In this document: in pieces, positions 52,744-62,363 of the stretch | Position numbering within the stretch: the first letter of the stretch is position 1 | How the letters are laid out: each line of letters opens with the position of its first letter | Assembly (NCBI GenBank): GCA_024696945.1 | Contig: JAILGF010000082.1 | Location: forward strand, 1-64,000 | Direction: 5' to 3' | From: Lachnospiraceae bacterium | GTDB taxonomy: Bacteria > Bacillota > Clostridia > Lachnospirales > Lachnospiraceae | DNA: 64,000 nucleotides | The notes under the pieces: generated by a model | Seen by the model: the letters and a program-made list of their open reading frames with translations, nothing else | What the model was told of the DNA's origin: nothing | Databases searched by the model: none | Translations under genes and position numbers: made by a program

Positions 52744-53928
52744 ATGACAAGATTTGAATTAAAGTATGGTTGCAACCCCAACCAGAAGCCTGCAGAGATC
52801 TATATGGAGAATGGAGCAGAGCTTCCTATCGAGATACTTAACGGACGTCCCGGATACATCAATTTCCTTGACGCATTTAATTCATGGCAGCTGGTTAAGG
52901 AGCTTAAGGAGGCTACAGGTAAGTGCTGTGCTACTTCCTTCAAGCACGTATCACCTACCTCGGCAGCAGTTGGAAACAAGCTTAGCGACAAGTTAAAGAA
53001 GGCTGTTTTTGCAGATGATATCGAAGGCCTTGATGATTCACCCCTTGCCTGTGCATACGCAAGAGCAAGAGGTACTGACAGAATGTCGTCTTTCGGTGAT
53101 TTCATCGCTCTCTCTGATGTCTGCGACCTTACCACGGCTAAGATCATCAAGCGTGAGGTATCCGACGGTATCATTGCTCCCGGATATACAGATGAAGCTT
53201 TAGAGCTCTTGAAGAGTAAGCGCAAGGGTGGATACAATGTTATAAAGATCGATCCCAACTATATTCCTGAGGTACAGGAGAAGAAGCAGGTATTCGGTGT
53301 AACCTTCGAACAGGGCAGAAATAACTTTAAGATTGATAATGAGTTATTAAACAATATCGTTACAGAGAATAAGGATTTAACTGATGAGGCTCGTACAAAT
53401 CTTATCATCAGCCTTATCACATTAAAGTATACCCAGTCTAATTCTGTATGCTTTGCAGCGGACGGACAGGCTATCGGTGTTGGTGCCGGCCAGCAATCAA
53501 GAGTTCATTGTACAAGACTTGCTGGAAACAAAGCTGATAACTGGAACCTTCGTCAGTGGGACAGAATTCTTAATCTTCCTTTCCTTGATTCTATCGGACG
53601 TCCTGACAGGGACAATGTTATCGATCAGTACATTACAGGCGAGGGCGAGGATGTTGCAGCAGACAGCAACTGGCAGCAGTACTTCACAAAGCAGCCCGCT
53701 CCTCTTACAAAAGAAGAGAAGCAGGCATACCTTGATACCATCAAGGGCGTTGCACTCGGAAGTGATGCATTCTTCCCGTTCAGCGACAATATCGACCGTG
53801 CAAAGAAAAGCGGTGTAACCTATATCGCTGAGCCCGGCGGATCTGTAAGGGATGACCTGGTTATCAACAAGTGTAATGAATACGGAATGGTTATGTGCTT
53901 CACAGGTATGAGGCTGTTCCATCATTAA
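52744..53928 (+). CDS. AICAR formyltransferase (PurH C-terminal half, stand-alone)
   Basis: 394 residues matching the transformylase part of PurH: CCATSFKHVSPTSAAVG carries the catalytic Lys-His pair, and RMSSFGDFIALSDVCD, SNSVCFAADGQAIGVGAGQQSRVHCTRLAG and FPFSDNIDRAKKSGV are conserved. The cyclohydrolase half of bifunctional PurH (about 200 residues) is absent and is replaced by the PurO-type gene upstream. It transfers a formyl group from 10-formyl-THF to AICAR. GGAGAGACAGTC precedes the ATG. The stop overlaps a possible ATG of the next gene. Confidence 0.93.
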   Translation: MTRFELKYGCNPNQKPAEIYMENGAELPIEILNGRPGYINFLDAFNSWQLVKELKEATGKCCATSFKHVSPTSAAVGNKLSDKLKKAVFADDIEGLDDSPLACAYARARGTDRMSSFGDFIALSDVCDLTTAKIIKREVSDGIIAPGYTDEALELLKSKRKGGYNVIKIDPNYIPEVQEKKQVFGVTFEQGRNNFKIDNELLNNIVTENKDLTDEARTNLIISLITLKYTQSNSVCFAADGQAIGVGAGQQSRVHCTRLAGNKADNWNLRQWDRILNLPFLDSIGRPDRDNVIDQYITGEGEDVAADSNWQQYFTKQPAPLTKEEKQAYLDTIKGVALGSDAFFPFSDNIDRAKKSGVTYIAEPGGSVRDDLVINKCNEYGMVMCFTGMRLFHH

Positions 53929-53942
53929 TGAGGAATATAATA

Positions 53943-54779
53943 TTGAAAGAAAAAGTAAAAAAACTTCTTTTTAAAGCGTGCATATTTACTGCCACCCTTT
54001 TGGTGGCAGTACTTGTGTTTATTGCGGGAATGTTTGAAACACCTGTCCGGGCGGCCAAAAAGGATAAAAATTCCAAGGAGGCTCCGATTTCTTCGATAGA
54101 CAGAATTGCCAAGAAGGTTAAAAATTCTGACAAGTATTATAAGGTTAAGACTGATAATAATGCTGAGACGGATAAGGATACCGAAATAGATACGGATACG
54201 GAAAAGGATAACGATACCGAGACAGATAAAGACAAAGAGGAAGATAAGAATAAGGATACCGACAAGAATACGGATTCGGATAACAACACGGATTCAGACA
54301 ACAACTCGGGAAACAATACTGAAATCGCTTGGAACGATAACTATACGGAGGCTGAGCTCAGGCTTATGAGCAGTATTATATACTGTGAAGCCGGAAGCAT
54401 GAGTGAAGCTGCAAGGATTGCTGTGGCAAATGTTATTATAAACAGGGCAAACAGTACGACGGACTGGGGGCATGTGAATACCATAAAGGAAGTTATCTAT
54501 GATGATAAATGGGGTGTTCAGTTTTCGCCGATAAAGGGTAATCCCAGTTCTTTAGATCAGGCCATGGAGATATATGATAATCTTGAGGATTACAAGGGTA
54601 CATGGCGTTACGATCAGATGGCGAACTGTATATCATCTGCAAAAAAGGCTTTCTCCGGAGAGAAGGCTATTCCCGATTCGTTTATGTATTTCAACGGTTC
54701 GATAGAATCATCCAAACAGAAATGCGAATCCAAAGGAAGAAGCTATATAATTATTGATCATCATATCTATTTTGAATAA
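53943..54779 (+). CDS. Secreted SleB-like cell wall hydrolase
   Basis: The TTG at 53943 is favoured by GAGGA eight bases upstream; an ATG at 53928 overlaps the formyltransferase stop (TAATG) but lacks a ribosome-binding site. 278 residues: a signal peptide (KEKVKKLLFK, then a hydrophobic run to about 32), a low-complexity linker of Asp/Thr/Lys/Glu/Asn (about 65-135), and a C-terminal Hydrolase_2 (SleB-type) domain. The domain shows RLMSSIIYCEAGSMSEAARIAVANVIINR with the conserved Glu. SleB enzymes cleave spore cortex or vegetative peptidoglycan. Its coupling to a purine gene is odd. Confidence 0.88.
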   Translation: MKEKVKKLLFKACIFTATLLVAVLVFIAGMFETPVRAAKKDKNSKEAPISSIDRIAKKVKNSDKYYKVKTDNNAETDKDTEIDTDTEKDNDTETDKDKEEDKNKDTDKNTDSDNNTDSDNNSGNNTEIAWNDNYTEAELRLMSSIIYCEAGSMSEAARIAVANVIINRANSTTDWGHVNTIKEVIYDDKWGVQFSPIKGNPSSLDQAMEIYDNLEDYKGTWRYDQMANCISSAKKAFSGEKAIPDSFMYFNGSIESSKQKCESKGRSYIIIDHHIYFE

Positions 54780-54797
54780 ATCGATAGGAGATAAGAT

Positions 54798-55664
54798 ATG
54801 GCAGATATACTTTCGGGACTTGAATCGATGGGGCTTGGCAACCTGAGCAAGGTGGATCTGTTCAATGACAAGGTTAAGCAGCCCGAAAAAAAGAAAGAGC
54901 AGCAGCCGGAAAAGCCTAAGGAAGTCCGGCCTGAAGAGAAGGATCTGATTTATGAGCGCAGCGTGGAATGTGCATGCTGCGGACATCAGTTTAAAGAAAA
55001 GACCATACGTATGGGAAAGGCGAAGCTTGTATCGCAGGATATTGACCTGCGCCCAAGATATGCTGAGGTTGACTCACTAAAGTACAATATTACAGCGTGC
55101 CCTGTCTGTGGATATGCAGCACTCACCAAGGATTTTTCCAACCTGTCTCCCGGACAGGCCCGAATGATAAAAGAGAAGATAAGTGTAAGCTTTTCCGGAC
55201 TTAAATATGAAGCAGAAATCTATTCATATGATGAAGCTATAGCGAGAAACAAGCTTGCACTGGTAAATTCGGTCGTAAAAAGAGGAAAGATCAGTGAAAG
55301 AGCTTATATCTGTCTGGTACTTGGCTGGCTCACAAGAGGAAAGTATGACAGCATGGCTCCGGATATACCCGGCAGAAATAAACTGATAGAGTCTTTAAAG
55401 AATGAAGAAAATGAATTCCTTAAAAAGGCAGCGGAGGGCTTTACGGAGGCACTTCATAAGGAAAGCTTCCCTATCTGCGGTCTGGAAGAATCCACATTCT
55501 TTTATCTTTTGGCTGCTCTTGACTATGAGACGGGCAATTATAAGGAATCCATGAGATTCGTTGAAAAGATACTGACAAACAAGGCCCTTCCCGAGAGAAT
55601 AAAGGATAAAGCGAGAGGTATAAAGGAAGCTATAGCTGAGATAACAGCTTCCGGAAAGGAATAA
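54798..55664 (+). CDS. DUF2225 family protein
   Basis: 288 residues. A first Cys pair CACCGHQF (near 54) and a second CPVCGYAA (near 97) form a probable zinc site. A helical repeat-like region follows, containing YDEAIARNKLALVNS and YETGNYKESMRFVEKIL. This is the DUF2225 layout; the function is unknown, but the family is frequent in Clostridia. GATAGGAGATAAG precedes the ATG. The gene lies 18 bases after the SleB-like gene and seven bases before the next Cys-rich protein gene, so the three probably form one transcript. Confidence 0.87.
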   Translation: MADILSGLESMGLGNLSKVDLFNDKVKQPEKKKEQQPEKPKEVRPEEKDLIYERSVECACCGHQFKEKTIRMGKAKLVSQDIDLRPRYAEVDSLKYNITACPVCGYAALTKDFSNLSPGQARMIKEKISVSFSGLKYEAEIYSYDEAIARNKLALVNSVVKRGKISERAYICLVLGWLTRGKYDSMAPDIPGRNKLIESLKNEENEFLKKAAEGFTEALHKESFPICGLEESTFFYLLAALDYETGNYKESMRFVEKILTNKALPERIKDKARGIKEAIAEITASGKE

Positions 55665-55671
55665 ATTCAAT

Positions 55672-56394
55672 ATGGATGAACAATTATATGCTATCCCGGT
55701 CAATGATGCATTTAACGAGGACACGGAATGTCCGGTCTGTTCAATGTATGCTTCCCTTCAGAAAAACGCTATAGAGTTTACGATGGGACCTTCCTATATG
55801 GAGGATGATGTCCGTATGGAGACCAATGAGGTCGGATTCTGTGCAAAGCATGTAGAGATGATGTACGGCAACCAGAACCGTTTAGGCCTTGGCTTGATGC
55901 TCCATACACATATGCAGAACCTGATAAAGGAAACGGAAAAGGCTCAGAAAAAGGGCAGAAGCTCGGGTGGTGGATTCTTTAAGAAAAATACAGAAGGCTC
56001 AGCCGTTTCGGCATATATGCGCCAGGTAAAGAACAGCTGTTACATTTGTAACCGTATAGAGAATATTTTTGAGAGGTATATCGACACCATTTTCTACCTA
56101 TATGAAAAGGATTCCGCATTTAAAGCTAAGTTTGATGCCTCAAAGGGATTTTGCGTAGATCATTATCAGGTGCTTTACGATGCAGCCGATTCTCATATGA
56201 GCGGAAATGCATTAAAGGATTTTACCGCTAAGATAGATAAGCTTTTCCTTGAAAATATGAAGCGTGTATGCGACGATGTGGAGTGGTATACGGACAAATT
56301 TGACTATAGAAATAAGGATGCCGATTGGAAAAATTCCAAGGATGCTCTTATTAGGGCTATAAAGAAGCTTGATAGCATTGAATTACAGCTTTGA
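55672..56394 (+). CDS. Cys/His-rich protein, probably DUF6062
   Basis: 240 residues. Paired motifs repeat twice: CPVC (20-23) with CAKH, and CYIC with CVDH, so two zinc-binding modules are likely. The opening VNDAFNEDTECPVC is what I recall of DUF6062 proteins, but I hold that name loosely. Between the modules is a Lys/Gly-rich loop. It immediately follows the DUF2225 gene and is followed by a terminator. Function unknown. Confidence 0.75.
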   Translation: MDEQLYAIPVNDAFNEDTECPVCSMYASLQKNAIEFTMGPSYMEDDVRMETNEVGFCAKHVEMMYGNQNRLGLGLMLHTHMQNLIKETEKAQKKGRSSGGGFFKKNTEGSAVSAYMRQVKNSCYICNRIENIFERYIDTIFYLYEKDSAFKAKFDASKGFCVDHYQVLYDAADSHMSGNALKDFTAKIDKLFLENMKRVCDDVEWYTDKFDYRNKDADWKNSKDALIRAIKKLDSIELQL

Positions 56395-56401
56395 TGGGGT
56401 G

Positions 56402-56426
56402 AAAAGGTCGCTAGGGCGACCTTTTT
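56402..56426 (+). terminator. Rho-independent terminator before groESL
   Basis: AAAAGGTCGC (56402-56411) and GCGACCTTTT (56416-56425) form a perfect 10-bp stem on a four-base loop and end in a T run. Confidence 0.9.
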
Positions 56427-56499
56427 GATTGACTCGAGGGGGTCTGAGAGTCCCTTCAGGCAAAAATTATAAAAAATTGATAAATTTATAAAAAAATGC

Positions 56500-56527
56500 T
56501 TGCATTTTTAAAAAATCGTGGTATGAT
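56500..56527 (+). promoter_or_regulatory. groESL promoter
   Basis: TTGCAT (56500-56505), 16 bases, TATGAT (56522-56527) with an upstream TG. The CIRCE operator starts 13 bases downstream. Confidence 0.85.
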
Positions 56528-56540
56528 ATCATTTAGTTGG

Positions 56541-56567
56541 TTAGCACTCAAAAAGTTTGAGTGCTAA
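56541..56567 (+). promoter_or_regulatory. CIRCE element (HrcA operator)
   Basis: TTAGCACTC-N9-GAGTGCTAA, an exact match to the CIRCE consensus, placed at the transcription start of groESL. HrcA should repress groESL until heat or misfolding stress. hrcA is not in the window. Confidence 0.97.
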
Positions 56568-56601
56568 CAAAGTAGAAAATGAAATATTAGGAGGCATAGT
56601 C

Positions 56602-56886
56602 ATGAAGTTAAGACCTTTAGGTGACAAAATTGTTTTAAAGCAGCTTGAAGCTGAAGAGACTACAAAGTCAGGTATCATCCTTACTCCCAAGGCACAGGAG
56701 AAGCCCCAGCAGGCAGAGGTTATAGCAGTAGGTCCCGGCGGAGTTATCGACGGTAAGGAAGTTAAGATGCAGGTTAAGGTTGGAGAGAAGGTTATCTACT
56801 CCAAGTACGCAGGCACAGAAGTTAAGCTTGACGGCGAAGAATTCATCATCGTAAAGCAGAACGATGTTATTGCTGTTGTTGAATAA
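56602..56886 (+). CDS. groES: Co-chaperonin GroES
   Basis: The ATG at 56602 follows TTAGGAGGCATAGTC; the frame is open further 5' but through the CIRCE element. 94 residues, the usual length: MKLRPLGDKIVLKQLEAEETTKSGI at the start, the mobile loop near 17-32, and VIYSKYAGTEVKLDGEEFIIVK. It caps the GroEL ring during protein folding. It is the first gene of the CIRCE-controlled operon, 118 bases before groEL. Confidence 0.98.
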   Translation: MKLRPLGDKIVLKQLEAEETTKSGIILTPKAQEKPQQAEVIAVGPGGVIDGKEVKMQVKVGEKVIYSKYAGTEVKLDGEEFIIVKQNDVIAVVE

Positions 56887-56903
56887 AATATCGCAAGGAG
56901 GGG

Positions 56904-56962
56904 CCCGCTGCGCAGCAGTGGGAAGATGCCTTACGATGCAGCTCCATCGTGAAACGATGGAG
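56904..56962 (+). other. Two stem-loops between groES and groEL
   Basis: Stem 1: an 8-bp stem with one G-T pair (56904-56911 with 56915-56922). Stem 2: an 8-bp stem (56942-56949 with 56955-56962) on a TGAAA loop. Neither has a T run. An SD-like AAGGAGGGG at 56895-56903 leads into stem 1, with no start codon at usable distance. They may mark an mRNA processing site that sets the groES/groEL ratio. Confidence 0.6.
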
Positions 56963-56986
56963 TATTAATAGTAACTTATAATATAA

Positions 56987-58624
<1,638 letters not shown>

Positions 58625-58647
58625 TAAAAAAGTAAAGGAGAATACCC

Positions 58648-59154
58648 ATGACCGGCTCTTATACTGAAAATTCAGTTAAAAGAAAAGCCACCGCATCAAC
58701 TTATATAGCCAAAGCGGGACTGATCATACTCACGATCATGCTGTTTCTGTTCGGCATACTGATCAACCAGTCGATTGTCATGTTCTTAAGTATCGGTCTG
58801 GGATGTCTTGCAGGATATTATTTATTTCCAAGGCTGAGCGCCGAATATGAGTATATTTTTTGTGACGGTCAGATAGATTTTGACAGGATCAATGGCGGTG
58901 AAAGCAGAAAGCATGTTCTGAGAGTCGATCTTGAAAGTGTTGAGATACTTGCACCTGAGAAGTCGCATGAACTGGACAAATACAATAATTCACAGTTTAA
59001 GGTAAGAGATTTTTCTTCCCATGATGCAAACGCAAAAAAGTATTGTATAATTACCAGTGATGAGACCAACAGGTTAAAAATCCTGTTTGAGCCCTCGGAA
59101 AAAATGCTTGAGCTGGCAAAACAGAAGTCTCCGAGAAAGGTATTTACCGAATAA
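58648..59154 (+). CDS. Small membrane protein (possibly DUF6106)
   Basis: 168 residues. Two adjacent membrane segments (about 20-40 and 44-62) form a hairpin; the cytoplasmic remainder is a compact alpha/beta domain (YEYIFCDGQIDFDRINGG, VDLESVEILAPE, YCIITSDE, RLKILFEPSEKMLE). The plan resembles DUF6106, a name I give with reservation. AAAGGAG precedes the ATG, 23 bases after groEL, so it may be read through from the heat-shock promoter. A terminator follows. Confidence 0.72.
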   Translation: MTGSYTENSVKRKATASTYIAKAGLIILTIMLFLFGILINQSIVMFLSIGLGCLAGYYLFPRLSAEYEYIFCDGQIDFDRINGGESRKHVLRVDLESVEILAPEKSHELDKYNNSQFKVRDFSSHDANAKKYCIITSDETNRLKILFEPSEKMLELAKQKSPRKVFTE

Positions 59155-59159
59155 TATAC

Positions 59160-59187
59160 GAGCCATCCGTGTTGGATGGCTCTTTTT
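59160..59187 (+). terminator. Rho-independent terminator
   Basis: GAGCCATCC (59160-59168) and GGATGGCTC (59174-59182) form a perfect 9-bp stem followed by TTTTT. Confidence 0.92.
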
Positions 59188-59189
59188 AT

Positions 59190-59218
59190 TTGACAAAAAT
59201 TCCGAAATGAAGTATTAT
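59190..59218 (+). promoter_or_regulatory. Consensus-like sigma-A promoter
   Basis: TTGACA (59190-59195), 17 bases, TATTAT (59213-59218), directly after the terminator. Transcription would start near 59225, which places the ATG at 59226 at the very 5' end and favours the ATG at 59250. Confidence 0.85.
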
Positions 59219-59249
59219 AAGATGAATGATTATGGGGAGATGTTGCTTC

Positions 59250-59783
59250 ATGACTAAAAAGGAATGGAAAAGACGTAAGAGAAGAAAGATCATTGCTGTG
59301 ATTTCTGCTACGTTAATCGTGCTTGCAGGGTTGACAGCTATTATATATCTAGTTTTGGGAGAACTTAAAAAATCGGTCGGGAACTCAGTTCGTGACGACA
59401 GTTTATATCTTTCTGTAAACGGTGTGACCAGGACCGGTGATAAGGCCCCCTTGGTCGGAATTATCTATGTAGAGGACAGCGGCATGAGGGGACTTACCGC
59501 GCTGGAACTCAGAAACAGGTTTGAACGCGCAGATATAGTTAATCCTCTTTCAAAAGAACCGATTGAAAAAGGTGCGCATTATGCTATCGGAACGGATGGC
59601 GTCTGCATAGAAATGATACCGCTTACTGAGAAAGCTCCCGGTGGGGATGACAGGATTATTATTACATATAGTCCAGGTGAGGATGGTACGTTGACTAAGG
59701 ATGAAGAAAAAGCACTTGATGACCTCATAAGTGAACTTATGGATGAATATTCCATAAGAGAAGAAAATGTGATCAGAGGTTAG
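59250..59783 (+). CDS. Membrane-anchored amidase-like protein lacking a zinc-ligand His
   Basis: The ATG at 59250 follows GGGGAG and fits the promoter. 177 residues: a Lys/Arg-rich start (KKEWKRRKRRK), one membrane segment (about 15-36), and an extracytoplasmic domain. The domain reads like a shortened N-acetylmuramoyl-alanine amidase fold: GAHYAIGTDGVCIEMIPLTEKAP and TLTKDEEKALDDLISELM match the order of amidase_2 motifs. The first zinc-ligand His of that family is replaced (GIIYVEDSG in place of the usual -HH- strand). It may bind peptidoglycan without cleaving it. This assignment is inference. Confidence 0.6.
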   Translation: MTKKEWKRRKRRKIIAVISATLIVLAGLTAIIYLVLGELKKSVGNSVRDDSLYLSVNGVTRTGDKAPLVGIIYVEDSGMRGLTALELRNRFERADIVNPLSKEPIEKGAHYAIGTDGVCIEMIPLTEKAPGGDDRIIITYSPGEDGTLTKDEEKALDDLISELMDEYSIREENVIRG

Positions 59784-59821
59784 ATAATATTTAACGTTGA
59801 TAAAGGAGAAAAAGATTAATA

Positions 59822-61060
59822 ATGGAAGAAATTCAATTCAGAAGCATAATGGAACAGTACGATCAGCAGAAAGTGCTGGATATATTCGACTCACGAGATG
59901 AAAAGGATAAGGAAAGACTGTTAAAACAGTGCGACTTTCTTGATTTTTCTTTCCTGAGCGCACTTCAGAACCATGACGGTAAAAGAGGAGAGATTACTCC
60001 CATACGTACCATGAAGCTTCCGGAGATAGAAAAGAGAGAAGAAGAGTTTAGAAATATAGGAACAGAGGCTTTAAAAGCCGGAAAAGTGGCTGCGCTTGTT
60101 CTCGCAGGGGGAATGGGAACCAGACTTGGAAGCAACCATGCTAAAGGAATGTACGATATAGGTATGACCAAGCCCGTATATATTTTCCAGAGAATGTTTG
60201 AAAATATGCTGGATGTCGTTAATGAGACAGGGGCACAGATTCCGCTTTTTATTATGACCAGCATAATCAATGATAAAGAAACAAAGGAATTCCTTTATGA
60301 GCATAAGTGCTTCGGATACGATCCCAAGCAGGTTCATTTCTTTGTACAGGACATGTCACCGTGCATTGATATCGAAGGAAATATCATGTTCTCCAAACCC
60401 GATGAATTTGCTATGTCTCCCAACGGAAACGGCGGATTCTATTCTTCCATGATGAATGCCGGACTTGATGAGTTCTGCAGGGAAAGCGGAATTGAATATA
60501 TTAATGTTTTTGCGATAGATAATGTCCTTCAAAGAATAGCTGATCCCGTATTTATCGGTGCAACAATCGATTCGGGCTGTGCAACGGGAGCAAAGGTTGT
60601 TAAGAAGGTCGATCCCGGTGAAAAGGTTGGATCCATCTGCCTTGAGGACGGACAGCCTTCAGTTGTGGAATACTACGATATGACAGATGAACTCCTTCAG
60701 GCCAAAGACGAAGACGGAGAGCCGGCTTATGATTACGGTGTTATCCTTAACTACCTTTTCAGATTAAAAGAGATGGACGGCATAGTAAGAAATGAAATGC
60801 CTGTGCATATAGTAAAGAAAAAGGTGCCCTACCTCGCTGAGTCGGACACCTCTGAAACCGGTTTTGTTACTGTATATCCGGACAAGCCGAATGCATTTAA
60901 GCTGGAAACTCTTTCACTTGATTTCGTGCGTATGATGGGAAGCTGCCTGCCCTTTGAAGTAATAAGGGAAAAGGAATTCGCTCCTATCAAGAACCCCATG
61001 GGTGTTGATTCTGTGGAAAGTGCAAGAAAACTTCTGATCGCTGCCGGATACGAGCTGTAA
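59822..61060 (+). CDS. UDPGP-family uridylyltransferase
   Basis: 412 residues. The nucleotide-binding motif LAGGMGTRLGSNHAKGMYDIG and PNGNGGFYSSM, VFAIDNVLQRIADP, and SETGFVTVYPDKPNAFKLETLSLDF match the eukaryotic-type UDP-glucose/UDP-GlcNAc pyrophosphorylase family (UDPGP type 1). It makes a UDP-sugar from UTP and a sugar-1-phosphate; glucose and GlcNAc are both possible. Bacterial members are common in Firmicutes. AAAGGAGA precedes the ATG. It converges on the SEC-C gene with a two-base gap. Confidence 0.9.
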   Translation: MEEIQFRSIMEQYDQQKVLDIFDSRDEKDKERLLKQCDFLDFSFLSALQNHDGKRGEITPIRTMKLPEIEKREEEFRNIGTEALKAGKVAALVLAGGMGTRLGSNHAKGMYDIGMTKPVYIFQRMFENMLDVVNETGAQIPLFIMTSIINDKETKEFLYEHKCFGYDPKQVHFFVQDMSPCIDIEGNIMFSKPDEFAMSPNGNGGFYSSMMNAGLDEFCRESGIEYINVFAIDNVLQRIADPVFIGATIDSGCATGAKVVKKVDPGEKVGSICLEDGQPSVVEYYDMTDELLQAKDEDGEPAYDYGVILNYLFRLKEMDGIVRNEMPVHIVKKKVPYLAESDTSETGFVTVYPDKPNAFKLETLSLDFVRMMGSCLPFEVIREKEFAPIKNPMGVDSVESARKLLIAAGYEL

Positions 61061-61062
61061 TA

Positions 61063-61569
61063 TCAGGCTTTCTTGCCGCAGCAGAATTTATATTTCTTTC
61101 CCGAACCGCAGGGACATGGATCGTTACGGCCGGGTTTCTTTTCTACATGGACGGTACCTGAAGCCTTCTGTTCCTTGTAAAGCTCTTTTCTGCGTTCTTC
61201 GGAAAGAATGCTGTCCCATTCGGGAAGTCCGTAAAGCCAGTCTGCTTTTGCTGCTACCATGTTGTAGTAGAGCTTTTCGGGATCGTAATCAAGGCTTATT
61301 TCGGTGTCCTCGGTCATTTCTTCTATAGGATTTGCTGTTTTAAGGCTGTCATTGATCCCATCGAGGAAACCGGTCATTATGCCGATCTTGGTTTCGAATT
61401 TTTCAGCAAGCTCCTTAACGGTTCCGGTAACGGGAGTTCCGTTCTGTGAAAGGATCTGTGAGTAAATGCCTTTCTCGATGTTAAAATAATTGGCCCAGAA
61501 AAGGTCGTTGTCACGAGGGGTTCTCTCAGTTTCATAGGCTACTTTGCGCCAATCGGTAAGTAAACTCAT
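61063..61569 (-). CDS. SEC-C motif protein
   Basis: 168 residues. The C terminus is a SEC-C zinc-binding motif ([19 protein letters not shown]), as at the tail of SecA. The first ~145 residues are helical and acidic, with no known domain ([35 protein letters not shown]). SEC-C tails bind zinc and can contact ribosomes or SecB-like partners. ACGGAGT precedes the ATG. It is convergent with the uridylyltransferase gene, and no terminator is evident in the two-base gap. Confidence 0.88.
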   Translation of the reverse strand: MSLLTDWRKVAYETERTPRDNDLFWANYFNIEKGIYSQILSQNGTPVTGTVKELAEKFETKIGIMTGFLDGINDSLKTANPIEEMTEDTEISLDYDPEKLYYNMVAAKADWLYGLPEWDSILSEERRKELYKEQKASGTVHVEKKPGRNDPCPCGSGKKYKFCCGKKA

Positions 61570-61679
61570 AAATAATACTCCGTTCTGCAGCTCTTAATCT
61601 TACGGCTGCTAAAGTGTTTTGATAATAAAATGTATTATATATGCTTTATTCGGAGAATGCAATAAGAGAATTTAAAAAT

Positions 61680-62363
61680 ATGAGCTTTTTTTATACAGTC
61701 AAAGATGAGGCGGTAGCCGAGCTGACAGAAAAGAAATCAAGGTTTATAGCTACCGTACGTCCTGTATCGGGAGAGGAAGAAGCTTTATCCTTCATACAGG
61801 AAATGAAGAAAAAATATTGGGATGCACGGCATAATTGCTCAGCTTACGTAATCCTTGAGGGGCAGCCATCGGGACAGGATGGAATTATGAAGTTTGCGAC
61901 CAGGGAAAAGGCTAATGATGACGGGGAACCTTCCAAAACAGCGGGGGCTCCGATATTGGAAGCAATAAAGGGCGCTGAGCTAAAGAATGTTGCAATAGTT
62001 GTCACAAGATATTTCGGCGGAATCCTTTTGGGTACGGGAGGACTTGTTAGAGCATATTCCGGTGCGGCCGTCTTAGGAATAGAAGCAGCTGAAAAAGTAA
62101 AAATGGAACTCCTTAATAAGATAAGTGTTACCGTGGATTACAACAGTTTCGGAAGGCTAAAGAATCTGACGGAAAACATAGGAGCCGTTATAAGTGATAC
62201 CGAGTATACTGATAATGTAAATGTTATCTGCCTTTGCAACGATGATTCATACAATGTGATATGCAGCAGGATGAACGAAGCAACCGCAGGTAAATGTAAA
62301 ATAGAGCTTATAGAAAAAAATTATTATTCTTTATCGGAGAAAACAGGGAAAAATGGATTATAG
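61680..62363 (+). CDS. YigZ/IMPACT family protein
   Basis: The ATG at 61680 gives a start (MSFFYTVKDEAVAELTEKKSRFIA) that agrees with the family; an ATG 39 bases upstream adds 13 residues with no ribosome-binding site. 227 residues: the IMPACT N-terminal domain (DARHNCSAYVI, SQDG-type GQDGIMKFATREKANDDGEPSKTAG, VVTRYFGGILLGTGGLVRAYS) followed by the small DUF1949-like C-terminal domain. Members are linked to stress translation control through analogy with yeast YIH1, but the bacterial role is unproven. Its 3' end overlaps the PBP gene by 11 bases. Confidence 0.9.
   Translation: MSFFYTVKDEAVAELTEKKSRFIATVRPVSGEEEALSFIQEMKKKYWDARHNCSAYVILEGQPSGQDGIMKFATREKANDDGEPSKTAGAPILEAIKGAELKNVAIVVTRYFGGILLGTGGLVRAYSGAAVLGIEAAEKVKMELLNKISVTVDYNSFGRLKNLTENIGAVISDTEYTDNVNVICLCNDDSYNVICSRMNEATAGKCKIELIEKNYYSLSEKTGKNGL

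Noticed and set aside
53895-53943. Upstream starts for the SleB-like gene inside the formyltransferase gene
   Set aside because: They lack a ribosome-binding site and would put extra residues before the signal peptide; the TTG at 53943 has GAGGA at good spacing.
56430-56480. Small hairpin GGGGGTCTGAGAGTCCC upstream of groESL
   Set aside because: The stem is short and imperfect, and a clear terminator already lies just before it.
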